From assembly GCF_001695625.1 (NCBI RefSeq), contig NZ_MBPN01000021.1:1-59991 (forward strand): a DNA stretch of 59,991 nucleotides. Direction: 5' to 3'. Numbering within the stretch: the first letter of the stretch is position 1; every line of letters begins with the position of its first letter. Position numbers and translations under genes: made by a program. Below the pieces are notes generated by a model. The model had not been told where the DNA came from and did no database searches. It saw only the letters and a list, made by a program, of their open reading frames with translations. Below, piece after piece: positions 28,068 to 38,227 of this stretch. The DNA is from Pseudomonas defluvii. Lineage in GTDB: Bacteria; Pseudomonadota; Gammaproteobacteria; Pseudomonadales; Pseudomonadaceae.

Positions 28068-28700
28068 ATGAGCTACCACCTGATCATCGGCGACAAGCTT
28101 TATTCCTCCTGGTCACTGCGCGCCGCCCTGGCGCTGGAACTGACCGGAGCGTCCTACACTGAGCAACTCGTCAAACTCAATCAACCTGATACCCGCGCCC
28201 GCTTGCTCGAGCATTCGCCGACCGGCAAGGTGCCGTTGCTCAAGTCCGAGCATGGCACCATCGCCGACTCCCTGGCGATTGCCGAGTACCTGGCCGAGCG
28301 TCATCCGGACGCCCATCTGTGGCCGACCGACGTCGCTGCCCGTGCTCAGGCCCGCTCTGCCTGTGCGCAGATGCACAGTGGTTTCTTTGCCTTGCGTGGC
28401 ACCATGCCATTCGACCTGAGCCGTGACCAGGCGTTGGACGTAACCCCGGCGGACGTCCAGGCGGATATCGACCGTATTGTTGCCTTGTGGGCCGAGTGCC
28501 GTGCCGCCGCAACCGCCAGTGGCCCGTTCCTGTTTGGCACGCCTAGCCTGGCCGACGCGTTTTTTGCGCCAGTGGCGGTTCGCCTGCGCACTTACCGGGT
28601 TGAACTGCCGGTTGAAGCGCTCAACTACATCGAAGCGATTTACCAGTGGCCCGCTTTCCAGGCCTGGCAGAAAGCGGGATTGGCGGAGTGTGGACGGTGA
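28068..28700 (+). CDS. Glutathione S-transferase family protein
   Basis: A 210-residue protein with an N-terminal thioredoxin-like GST domain (about 1-80). It contains the signature SPTGKVPLLKSEHGTIADSL, where the cis-Pro (KVPLL) and the Ser of DSLAI bind glutathione, and an all-helical C-terminal domain (about 90-205). Its substrate cannot be told from sequence. The early SSWS motif (residues 13-16) is where the catalytic Ser or Cys of several GST classes lies. Its stop overlaps the next gene's GTG (GTGA), so it is cotranscribed with the Nudix-ThiE gene. Confidence 0.88.
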   Translation: MSYHLIIGDKLYSSWSLRAALALELTGASYTEQLVKLNQPDTRARLLEHSPTGKVPLLKSEHGTIADSLAIAEYLAERHPDAHLWPTDVAARAQARSACAQMHSGFFALRGTMPFDLSRDQALDVTPADVQADIDRIVALWAECRAAATASGPFLFGTPSLADAFFAPVAVRLRTYRVELPVEALNYIEAIYQWPAFQAWQKAGLAECGR

Positions 28701-29641
28701 AACGTATTCATGTAGCTGCCGCCGTGATTCGCGGTACCGATGGCCGGGTGCTGATTGCTCGGCGTGCCGACAGTCAGCATCAGGGCGGCCTTTGGGAGTT
28801 TCCGGGCGGCAAGGTCGAGGAGGGCGAAGCCGTACAGGCTGCGTTGGCCCGTGAGCTTCAGGAAGAGCTGGGTATTGCCGTCAGTGCGGCGCGGCCATTG
28901 ATCAAGGTCAAGCACGACTACCCGGACAAACAGGTGCTGCTGGATGTGTGGGAGGTGTCCGCGTTTACCGGTGAGCCCCACGGTGCCGAGGGCCAGCCGT
29001 TGGCCTGGGTGGTACCACGTGAATTGGCGCAGTACGACTTCCCTGAAGCCAACCGGCCGATTGTGGCGGCTGCGCGTTTGCCCGGTGAGTACCTGATTAC
29101 CCCGGACGGCCTGGAAACGTCCCAGTTGCTGCGCGGTATGCAGAAGGCCATTGCTGGCGGCGTAAAGCTGCTGCAATTGCGTGCGCCGAACATGTATGAC
29201 CCGCAGTACCGCGACCTCGCCGTGGATGCTGTCGGCCTCTGTGCTGGCAAGGCACAGTTGATGCTCAAGGGGCCGTTGGAGTGGTTGGGCGACTTCCCGG
29301 CGGCCGGTTGGCACCTGACTGCGACGCAGTTGCGCAAGTACGCCAGCAAGGGGCGTCCGTTCCCGCAGAACCGTTGGCTGGCAGCGTCCTGCCATAACGC
29401 CGAAGAGTTGGCGTTGGCTGAGCAGATGGGGGTTGATTTTGTCACCCTCTCGCCGGTGCAGGCGACGCAGAGCCATCCGGATACCGCGCCATTAGGCTGG
29501 GAGCAGGCCTCGCAGTTGATCGAGGGCTTCAATCGTCCGGTGTTCCTGCTTGGTGGCGTTGGCGATGCAGAGCGTGAGCGGGCCTGGCAGAGCGGTGCGC
29601 AGGGTGTTGCCGGGATTCGGGCCTTCTGGCCCGAGATGTAA
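28697..29641 (+). CDS. mutT: Nudix hydrolase fused to a ThiE-like domain
   Basis: A 314-residue two-domain protein. The N-terminal Nudix box is complete (Gly38 to Ile60 in the pattern GX5EX7REUXEEXGU), indicating a MutT-type hydrolase that removes oxidised nucleotides such as 8-oxo-dGTP. The C-terminal half (about 140-312) is a TIM barrel of the thiamine-phosphate synthase type, with RAPNMYDPQYR and the phosphate-binding end FLLGGVGDAERE. The fusion is conserved in Pseudomonas; the role of the second domain is unknown. The GTG start overlaps the GST stop codon. Confidence 0.9.
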   Translation: MKRIHVAAAVIRGTDGRVLIARRADSQHQGGLWEFPGGKVEEGEAVQAALARELQEELGIAVSAARPLIKVKHDYPDKQVLLDVWEVSAFTGEPHGAEGQPLAWVVPRELAQYDFPEANRPIVAAARLPGEYLITPDGLETSQLLRGMQKAIAGGVKLLQLRAPNMYDPQYRDLAVDAVGLCAGKAQLMLKGPLEWLGDFPAAGWHLTATQLRKYASKGRPFPQNRWLAASCHNAEELALAEQMGVDFVTLSPVQATQSHPDTAPLGWEQASQLIEGFNRPVFLLGGVGDAERERAWQSGAQGVAGIRAFWPEM

Positions 29642-29679
29642 CCACTGGGAATCGTGCTTGATGGGCGCTGACTGGCGCC

Positions 29680-30249
29680 TCAGGGTTTGGCTGCAGGCTG
29701 CCACAGCACCTCGGCCACACCCTGGCGCCGCCCAATCAGCCGTGCCGCTACGAACAGTAGGTCGGACAACCGGTTGATGTAGGCCAAACCAACCCCAGTC
29801 AATGGCTCAATGGCGTTCAGCGTTTGGCAGCGTCGTTCGGCACTGCGGGCCAGGCTGCGGCAGACATGGGCCTGGGCGACCAGGGCTGAGCCTCCGGGCA
29901 GAATGAAATTCTCCAGCGGTCCCAGTTCATCGTTCCAGCGATCGATCACCTGCTCCAGTGATTCCACTTGCGCATCATTCAAGGCTTGATAACTGGGCAT
30001 CGCCAGCTCGCCTCCCAGATCGAACAGTCGATGCTGACAAGGTGAAAGCACTTCGATCAGTTCTGTCAGGGCAGGGTCCGTCGCAAGGCCTGCCAGCAGC
30101 ACGCCAAGCTGGCTGTTGAGCGTATCCACTTCGCCAATGGCTTCAATGCGTGGGTGATCCTTCGGTACTCGGCGGCCATCGCCCAAGCCCGTTTCACCCT
30201 TGTCGCCCGTGCGGGTATAGATCTTCGACAAACGAAAACCCATGTTCAA
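29680..30249 (-). CDS. PduO-type cob(I)alamin adenosyltransferase
   Basis: A 189-residue protein of the PduO/MMAB family. The N-terminal ATP loop RTGDKGETGLGDGRRVPKD is at about residues 12-30, with helical bundle motifs (CRSLARSAERR, about 129-139; INRLSDLLFVAAR, about 156-168) that form the active site. It transfers the adenosyl group of ATP to cobalamin to make coenzyme B12. Its ATG overlaps the stop of the upstream histidine kinase (ATGA). It converges on the Nudix-ThiE gene with 38 bp between stops. Confidence 0.92.
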   Translation of the reverse strand: MNMGFRLSKIYTRTGDKGETGLGDGRRVPKDHPRIEAIGEVDTLNSQLGVLLAGLATDPALTELIEVLSPCQHRLFDLGGELAMPSYQALNDAQVESLEQVIDRWNDELGPLENFILPGGSALVAQAHVCRSLARSAERRCQTLNAIEPLTGVGLAYINRLSDLLFVAARLIGRRQGVAEVLWQPAAKP

Positions 30250-32270
30250 GACTCCGTCTTTTGGTTCGGTGTGGGGGTTGCCAGGGGCAGGCGCAAGGTG
30301 AAGCAGGTGCCTTGACCGGGTGCTGAGTGCACCTCCATCTGGCCTTTGTGGTTATTGGTGATGATGAAGTAGGAGACGGACAGCCCCAGCCCGGTGCCCT
30401 GGCCAATCTCCTTGGTGGTGAAGAACGGCTCGAAGGTCCGCTTGCGGACGGCTTCCGTCATGCCGACACCATTGTCTTCGACCTGGATCTCGGCCCATGG
30501 CGGATTCAGTCGCGTGCGCAGGATGATGCGACCTGGCTCGCTATCATCCTGGCGCTGGTGAATCGCCTGAGCCGCGTTTTTAAGCAGGTTCAGCAAAACC
30601 TGTTCAAGCTCGTTCGCCGTGCAGGGTACCGGCCCCAGTTCAGGGTCGAACTGGCGGACAATGGCTTGGCCTTTGAAGTCGAAACCGATGGTCAGGTCGA
30701 AGTCGTTGCTGGCGATTTCTACCGCCTGGTCGATCAAGGCTGGCAGGTCGCAGGGCACCAGTTGGCGATTGCTGCGGCGGCTGAAGCTGAGCATATGGGT
30801 GACGATCTTGGCCGCTCGGGTGCCGGCCTGCTGGATGCCATCGAGCAGTTGCGGCACTTCGCGCAGTTGCAGGTAATGGTTGACGACGCTCAGGTCGATG
30901 CCCGCTTCGTTGGCTTGCTCGATGTTCTTTGGCAAGTCAGGCGACAGCCGCCGCCGGATATTCTGGACGTTGTGCAGAATCGCCCCGAGTGGGTTGTTGA
31001 TTTCATGCGCCATGCCCGCTGCCAGGCCGCCGACCGAGAGCATTTTTTCCGATTGCACCATCATTTCCTCAAGCGACAGGCGCTGGGTGATGTCGTCGAT
31101 ACGGATCACCACGCCACGTCCGCCACCGCCCATGAGTGGGTAAAAGGTCAGAGCATAGTGGCGAGGCTCGTCGTCCTTGGTCCAGGTGACGCGTTCAATT
31201 TTCGCTACCCGGTGCTTCTCGACGCTTTCCTTGAGTTGCGGCAGGAAGGGGCGTAGCGGCTCGAACGCGAGGAAAATCGGCTGGTTCAGCGCCTCGTCCA
31301 GCGGTGTGCCGGAGAGGGCGGTGGCTTCCTGGTTCCACTGGGTGACGTAGAGCTGCTCGTCGAGTGCGATCAGGGCCGAGGGCATCGAGTCGATAATGCT
31401 GTTGAGGTAGTTCTGAAAACCGGTGAGTTTTTTCTCGATCTTGCTGCGTACCTGGACTTCCAGTTCAAGCTTGCGGTTGGTATGGCGTGTTTCCTCGGCC
31501 AGGCCCTGAGCCTGGTCGAAGGCATCCTGGAATTCGTCGCGAGCGCGCTTGAGCTGCTGTTCGCGTGCTTCGATGCGCGAAAGCATCGTGTTGAAGGCTT
31601 CTGCGAGGCTGCCGATTTCGTCGCGGTTACCCGGCTGGGCGCGCAGGGCATAGTTCTCTTCACGGGTCACCTGGCGCGTGAGCTGTTCAAGCCGGTCGAT
31701 GGGCTCGGTAATCAGGCGCTTGATCTGCCGGGCGATGATCATCCATAGCAGCACACTGAACACCAGAATCCCCAGGCTGGCGGTCAGCGTGCCGGTGTAG
31801 AAGGCCATCGGCAGTTCGCTACTGGCCACCAGCAGCAAGTGGCTGGGCGGTGAACCAGGGCGTGGCAGCGGGATCAGTTGGGTGTTGCGAAATTCGGTGA
31901 GCCGCCAGGTTTCGATGTTGCGATAGCGTTTGGGCAGGTCGAGTAATTCGCCGTGCTGCAATTGCGCGAGACGCTTGCCATCGCTGCCATACAGGGCGGC
32001 AGCGCGCAGTGGTGAATAGCTGTCCAGCTCCCTGAGTAGCCGGTCGGCGGCTTCCGGTGAGTCGCTAGCCTGTTGCGCCAGTTGAGGGTTGGATACCAGT
32101 CGACCGATGGTCTGCAACGCCTGGGGCGCCATGCTCTCTTGAGAGATCCAATAGGCAGCACTGATGAAGGTCAGGTTGGCGACCAACATCACGGTAATCA
32201 GCAGCACCAGCAGGGCAGCCAGTAGCTTTTGCCCAACGGGCAGGTTTTCCAGGCGTTCGCGCAATGGCAT
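30246..32270 (-). CDS. Membrane sensor histidine kinase (HAMP-PAS-HisKA-HATPase)
   Basis: A 674-residue sensor kinase with an N-terminal transmembrane helix (about 14-38), a periplasmic sensor region (about 39-165), a second helix (about 168-188), HAMP (about 190-245), a coiled coil, a PAS domain (about 285-400), HisKA with His422 in MAHEINNPLG, and a HATPase_c domain with NAAQA, DNGVGM and GTGLGLSVS motifs. It resembles P. aeruginosa PA4398. No response-regulator gene lies next to it, so its partner is encoded elsewhere. The signal is unknown. Confidence 0.9.
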   Translation of the reverse strand: MPLRERLENLPVGQKLLAALLVLLITVMLVANLTFISAAYWISQESMAPQALQTIGRLVSNPQLAQQASDSPEAADRLLRELDSYSPLRAAALYGSDGKRLAQLQHGELLDLPKRYRNIETWRLTEFRNTQLIPLPRPGSPPSHLLLVASSELPMAFYTGTLTASLGILVFSVLLWMIIARQIKRLITEPIDRLEQLTRQVTREENYALRAQPGNRDEIGSLAEAFNTMLSRIEAREQQLKRARDEFQDAFDQAQGLAEETRHTNRKLELEVQVRSKIEKKLTGFQNYLNSIIDSMPSALIALDEQLYVTQWNQEATALSGTPLDEALNQPIFLAFEPLRPFLPQLKESVEKHRVAKIERVTWTKDDEPRHYALTFYPLMGGGGRGVVIRIDDITQRLSLEEMMVQSEKMLSVGGLAAGMAHEINNPLGAILHNVQNIRRRLSPDLPKNIEQANEAGIDLSVVNHYLQLREVPQLLDGIQQAGTRAAKIVTHMLSFSRRSNRQLVPCDLPALIDQAVEIASNDFDLTIGFDFKGQAIVRQFDPELGPVPCTANELEQVLLNLLKNAAQAIHQRQDDSEPGRIILRTRLNPPWAEIQVEDNGVGMTEAVRKRTFEPFFTTKEIGQGTGLGLSVSYFIITNNHKGQMEVHSAPGQGTCFTLRLPLATPTPNQKTES

Positions 32271-32321
32271 GGTTGAGGCGTGATCCTGGTGGGAGGTTAG
32301 GCGCCCAGAGTACCGCCCGAT

Positions 32322-33917
<1,596 letters not shown>

Positions 33918-33952
33918 TTACGCTTTTTGCCATTTGGCATCAGGAGAGCACT

Positions 33953-34792
33953 ATGGATTTGAACGCTGAAGTCGATCAACTGGTCAAGACCTCACAAAGC
34001 TGGATTCCATTGATCATGGAGTACGGCAGCCGTTTTCTGTTGGCGCTGCTCACGTTGTCCATTGGTTGGTGGCTGATCAACAAGGTGACATTCCGTCTGG
34101 GCAAGTTGCTGGCTTTGCGTAATGCCGACCTTGCACTGCAGGGGTTCATCAGTAGCCTGGCCAACATCGCCCTCAAAGTGCTGTTGATGGTCAGCGTCGC
34201 TTCGATGATCGGCGTAGAAACCACGTCCTTCGTTGCCGCCATTGGTGCCGCAGGCCTTGCCATTGGCTTGGCATTACAGGGCAGCCTGGCGAACTTTGCC
34301 GGTGGCGTGCTGATTTTGCTGTTCCGTCCGTTTCGCATTGGTGATGTGATCGAAGCGCAAGGGGTCAGCGGAACGGTGGATAACATCCAGATCTTCCACA
34401 CGGTGTTGCGTACGGCTGACAACAAGACCGTGATCATGCCCAACGGCAGCCTGTCCAACGGCATTATCACCAACCACAACCGCCAGCCGACCCGTAAGGT
34501 CGTGTTTGATGTTGGTGTCGACTACGATGCCGACTTGCAGGCTGCGCGCCGCGTGTTGCTCGAGCTGGCCAATGACCCACGGGTTCACAAGGATCCGGCG
34601 CCACAAGCCGTCGTGTCGACCTTGGGCGACAGTTCTATCACCATTTCCCTGCGTGTCTGGGTCAATACCGGTGACTACTGGGATGTGTTGTTCATGCTCA
34701 ACGAGCATGCCCGTGATCGCCTGCGTGCCGAGGGGATCGACATTCCCTTTCCGCAGCGCGTGATTCGCGTGGTCCAGGAAGCGACTGCCTAA
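33953..34792 (+). CDS. Small-conductance mechanosensitive channel (MscS family)
   Basis: A 279-residue inner-membrane channel of minimal MscS size with three transmembrane helices. The pore-lining TM3, AAIGAAGLAIGLALQGSLAN (about residues 95-114), has the alternating Gly/Ala packing of MscS. The beta domain beginning LLFRPFRIGDVIEAQG and the C-terminal alpha/beta domain follow. It releases solutes on hypo-osmotic shock. A GGAGAG ribosome site precedes the ATG. An imperfect inverted repeat lies after it. Confidence 0.92.
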   Translation: MDLNAEVDQLVKTSQSWIPLIMEYGSRFLLALLTLSIGWWLINKVTFRLGKLLALRNADLALQGFISSLANIALKVLLMVSVASMIGVETTSFVAAIGAAGLAIGLALQGSLANFAGGVLILLFRPFRIGDVIEAQGVSGTVDNIQIFHTVLRTADNKTVIMPNGSLSNGIITNHNRQPTRKVVFDVGVDYDADLQAARRVLLELANDPRVHKDPAPQAVVSTLGDSSITISLRVWVNTGDYWDVLFMLNEHARDRLRAEGIDIPFPQRVIRVVQEATA

Positions 34793-34810
34793 AGCGTTGC
34801 CTGTGCAGGC

Positions 34811-34846
34811 GCCAACCTTGCCGATAGCGTCGCCGGCAAGGCTGGC
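34811..34846. repeat. REP-like imperfect palindrome after the mscS-type gene
   Basis: GCCAACCTTGCCG and CGGCAAGGCTGGC (one mismatch) flank a 10-bp loop. The arm TCGCCGGCAAG resembles the P. putida-type REP core as I remember it. It lies in the gap between the channel gene and the mdfA-like gene and could end the former's transcript. Confidence 0.5.
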
Positions 34847-34921
34847 ACCTGGAATGTCCTATCGCGAGCGTGACTTTTCTGGCATACAGGCTGGCCAAAT
34901 GTCGTTTGGCCTGGCGTTCCC

Positions 34922-36163
34922 ATGTTGACCCCGCTGCTGCAAATCACCCCGTTGCGTGCATTCTGCTTCGCACTGACCTTGGCGCTCTTCGAGCTGCTGA
35001 CCTATGTCGCCAGTGATGTGGTCATGCCAGCCATGCCTACGGTGGTGAGCGACCTGCAGGCGAGTGCAGATTTCATCCCCCATGCCCTGAACCTCTATCT
35101 GCTTGGCGGCGTACTGCTGCAATGGCTGATCGGGCCGTTGGCGGACCGCTATGGTCGGCGCCCGCTGTTGCTCGGTGGCTGCGTGTTTTTCAGCTTGATG
35201 TGCCTGCTCACCCATTGGGTGGAGGGGATTGAGCTGTTCAACCTGCTGCGATTGTTGCAGGGCATTGGTCTGGGCTTTGTGGTGACGGTGAGTTATCCCG
35301 CTCTGAACGAAGCCTTCAGCGAAGCGGATGCGGTGCGGATGATGGCCCTGCTCGCGAATATCGCCTTGCTATCCCCCTTGCTGGGGCCTTTGCTCGGCAC
35401 GCTGTTGCTGGAGTGGATGTCCTGGCGTTGGATTTTTGTACTGATCGGCGCCGGTGGCATGCTTGCCTGGTTGGCGCTGTATCGCTTCATGCCTGAAACA
35501 CTTGGTGTTGAGCGGCGTGACGGCAGCAGGCTGGCGTTTCAGCCGATTCATCTGCTGCCTTTGTTGGCTGGTTATCGACAGTTGTTGCTCAACCGTTACT
35601 TCGTCGCGGGCAGCATGGCGCTTGGTTTGATCGGGTTGCCGCTGATCGCCTGGATCGGGCTTTCGCCGGTACTGCTCATTCACGGCCAGGGCTTGAGTAC
35701 GCTGGACTACGCGCTGTGGCAACTGCCGGTGTTTGGCGGCCTGATTGCCGGAAACCTGATCATTAACCGGATTGCCGAGCGCTATACACTGCTGGCCCTC
35801 GTGCGCCGTGGGCTGTGGCCGCTGGTGGGTGGCTTGCTGGCAATGATGGTTGTCGCCTGGTTGTACCCGTCGGTGATCGGTGTGGTTGCAGGGCTATCGG
35901 TATACGCGCTTGGCCTTGGGGTCTGTAATGCCGTGTTGTACCGCATCACGCTGTTTGCCAGCGAGCAAAGCAAAGGCCTGGTGTCGGCGATGCTGGGCAT
36001 GATCACCATTGCTTTGCTCGGCCTGGGAGGCTCCTTGCTGGCAATACTGGGCGCGGGTGAGGGCTTGCTGACGTTCGCTTGGGTCGCGGGTGTCGCCGGC
36101 CTGCTGGCGCTCTGGCCGTTGCGTACGGTGCTGAGCGCTGGCGAGCTGGTTGTCTCGGATTAA
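34922..36163 (+). CDS. mdfA: MFS multidrug exporter, MdfA-like
   Basis: A 413-residue major facilitator protein with 12 predicted helices. It resembles E. coli MdfA along its length: the membrane-embedded acidic pair of TM1 is kept (FELLTYVASDVVMP, Glu and Asp equivalent to MdfA E26 and D34), motif A is GPLADRYGRRPLLLGG (about 75-90), and LFASEQSKGLVSA is near TM11. MdfA is a drug/proton antiporter of broad specificity. The stop codon overlaps the convergent ampG stop by three bases (TTAA palindrome). The substrate is inferred from the family. Confidence 0.8.
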   Translation: MLTPLLQITPLRAFCFALTLALFELLTYVASDVVMPAMPTVVSDLQASADFIPHALNLYLLGGVLLQWLIGPLADRYGRRPLLLGGCVFFSLMCLLTHWVEGIELFNLLRLLQGIGLGFVVTVSYPALNEAFSEADAVRMMALLANIALLSPLLGPLLGTLLLEWMSWRWIFVLIGAGGMLAWLALYRFMPETLGVERRDGSRLAFQPIHLLPLLAGYRQLLLNRYFVAGSMALGLIGLPLIAWIGLSPVLLIHGQGLSTLDYALWQLPVFGGLIAGNLIINRIAERYTLLALVRRGLWPLVGGLLAMMVVAWLYPSVIGVVAGLSVYALGLGVCNAVLYRITLFASEQSKGLVSAMLGMITIALLGLGGSLLAILGAGEGLLTFAWVAGVAGLLALWPLRTVLSAGELVVSD

Positions 36164-37716
36164 GGGCGTTCGCCCACCGAGTTCTGTGGCTGATCCTGAG
36201 GTTCAGGCTTTCCACGGCGGGCTTCTTGATGCCAGTGCAGGGCAATCAGGATAAGCGTGGGTACACCCAGCAGTGCCGTAATCAGGAAGAAGTCGTGGTA
36301 GCCGAACTTTTCCACCATGACGCCTGAGTATCCACCGATCAGCCTTGGCAGCAACAGCATGATGGAGCTGAGCAGGGCATACTGGGTGGCCGAGAACTTG
36401 AGGTTGGTCAGGCTCGACAGGTAGGCGACAAATGCCGAAGTCGCCATGCCAGAGCTGAAGTTATCCAGCGAGATGGTGACGATCAGCATGTTCAGGTTGG
36501 GGCCCATGTCTGCCAGCATCAGGAACAGGATGTTGGTGCTGGCCGAGGCTGCGCCACCGATGAACAGGATCGGCAGGATGCCGAAACGGACGATCAGCAG
36601 CCCGCCTAGGCCGGCGCCCACCAAGGTCATGATCAACCCGAAGATCTTGCTGATGCTGGCGATCTGATCCTTGGTGAAGCCTTGATCGATGTAGAACACG
36701 TTGGCCATCACGCCCATCACTGTATCGGACATCCGGTACGTTGCGATCAGCCCAAGCAGCAGCAAGGCCTGCCAGCGGTAGCGCGTAATGAAGTCGTTGA
36801 CCGGGGTCAGCACCGGGGCCAGGCCACGCCGGCCCATTGAGGACAGGCACAACGCTGTGAGCGTGATGTACAGAATCGCGCGAAGGAACGCGCGGTCTTC
36901 CAGCAGCAGGTCAAGCAGGCTCACGCCCTCGAACAGCACACTGGCAAAGTCGGTGTAGTACAACTGGGTAAACGTTGCCGGTACCGACACGAGCAGTACG
37001 ATCAGCACGAACACGGATACCAGTTGGTGGGCAAAGCCATAGCGCGCCGCCGACAACTGAGTGCGCAGTGGTACAGGCGGTTCGCGCATCAACAGGCTGG
37101 TAACCAGTGCCGGCACCATCATTACACCGAACAGCACATAGGTACCGGTCCAGGCTTTGTGGAGGTAGTTGAAACCGGTGGAGCCGAAACCTTCAGCGAA
37201 AAACAGGGCGCCCGCGGTAGCCAGCAGGGCCGCGACGCGGTAGCCAGCCATATAGCTGGCTGCCAGGGCTGCCTGGCGCTGATCGTCGGCGATCTCCAGG
37301 CGATAGGCATCAACGGCAATATCCTGTGTTGCCGAGGCAAACGCGACAAGTACGGCCAGGGCAATCAGCCAGGACAAGTGCTTCTGGGGGTCGCAAAACC
37401 CCATTCCGATGAGGCCCACCACGACCAGCACCTGCGATAACACGAGCCAGGAGCGGCGTCGACCGAGCTTGCCCAGCAGTGGCAGGCGCCACTGGTCGAG
37501 CAGTGGCGACCACACCCATTTAAAGGCGTACGCCAAGCCTATCAGGCTGGCATAGCCAATCGTCTCGCGGGCCACACCGGCCTCGCGCAGCCACACGGAC
37601 AGGGTTGAGAACACCAACATGTACGGCAGGCCGGCGGCAAAGCCGAGCAGCAACAGCACCAGCGTTGACGGGCTGGCATAGGCAGCGAGCGCATCGCGCC
37701 AGGTTTTACGGGGCAT
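36160..37716 (-). CDS. ampG: Muropeptide permease AmpG
   Basis: A 518-residue MFS-type inner-membrane permease with about 14 hydrophobic segments. The N-terminus (FAAGLPYMLVFSTLSVWLRE, about 25-44) and the SATQDIAVDAYRLEI segment (about 133-147) are typical of AmpG. It imports GlcNAc-anhydroMurNAc peptides for cell-wall recycling, and in Pseudomonas its activity feeds the AmpR-controlled induction of beta-lactamase. It converges on the mdfA-like gene with overlapping stop codons. The start is the ATG at 37716. Confidence 0.92.
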   Translation of the reverse strand: MPRKTWRDALAAYASPSTLVLLLLGFAAGLPYMLVFSTLSVWLREAGVARETIGYASLIGLAYAFKWVWSPLLDQWRLPLLGKLGRRRSWLVLSQVLVVVGLIGMGFCDPQKHLSWLIALAVLVAFASATQDIAVDAYRLEIADDQRQAALAASYMAGYRVAALLATAGALFFAEGFGSTGFNYLHKAWTGTYVLFGVMMVPALVTSLLMREPPVPLRTQLSAARYGFAHQLVSVFVLIVLLVSVPATFTQLYYTDFASVLFEGVSLLDLLLEDRAFLRAILYITLTALCLSSMGRRGLAPVLTPVNDFITRYRWQALLLLGLIATYRMSDTVMGVMANVFYIDQGFTKDQIASISKIFGLIMTLVGAGLGGLLIVRFGILPILFIGGAASASTNILFLMLADMGPNLNMLIVTISLDNFSSGMATSAFVAYLSSLTNLKFSATQYALLSSIMLLLPRLIGGYSGVMVEKFGYHDFFLITALLGVPTLILIALHWHQEARRGKPEPQDQPQNSVGERP

Positions 37717-37759
37717 GGGCCAACATCTGCCTCAAGTTTACGAAAACAAAGCGCGCACT

Positions 37760-38104
37760 CTAACCGCTGTGCTCCATTGGACGCCAGCCATGGTACGACA
37801 TATCCACACGATTATTCTGGACGGTGACCCCTTCTGCACGCAGCCTGGCACGTTGTTCATCACCTGAAGGTGTGCCTTGCGCAAGGCTCAGGCGGCCACC
37901 GGCAGCAATCACGCGGTGCCAGGGAAGCTGTGTCGAATCGGGCAGTTGCCCGAGGGTACGCCCGACCCAGCGCGCAGCACGCCCCAGCCCGGCCATTTCT
38001 GCCAATTGACCATAGCTGACGACTTTGCCTGCAGGTACCTGGTTCAGTGCTACATAGAGTGCCGTTCGTCTGGCTTCAGGCGTTTGCCTTGGATCACCGG
38101 GCAC
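37760..38104 (-). CDS. Alkyltransferase-like protein (MGMT family, Trp in place of the active Cys)
   Basis: About 114 residues resembling the C-terminal DNA-binding domain of O6-alkylguanine-DNA alkyltransferase, including the phrase GKVVSYGQLAEMAGLG. The active-site motif PCHRV reads PWHRVIAAGG, so the acceptor cysteine is missing. Proteins with this change (ATLs) bind O6-alkylguanine lesions and pass them to nucleotide excision repair. All candidate starts are GTG: 38104, 38113 and 38176, the last adding a Cys-rich N-terminus that looks atypical. I chose 38104 by family length. Confidence 0.82.
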   Translation of the reverse strand: MPGDPRQTPEARRTALYVALNQVPAGKVVSYGQLAEMAGLGRAARWVGRTLGQLPDSTQLPWHRVIAAGGRLSLAQGTPSGDEQRARLRAEGVTVQNNRVDMSYHGWRPMEHSG

Positions 38105-38227
38105 GGCGTTCACCGTTGTGCACTCTGCGCGACAGCCTGGCGGGTCGCAGTGAGCCGGGAAACAGCAATTGAACACATTGACATGGTTTGGCTCCGTCCT
38201 CGCCCGGGGCGTATCTGGATAACGCTT

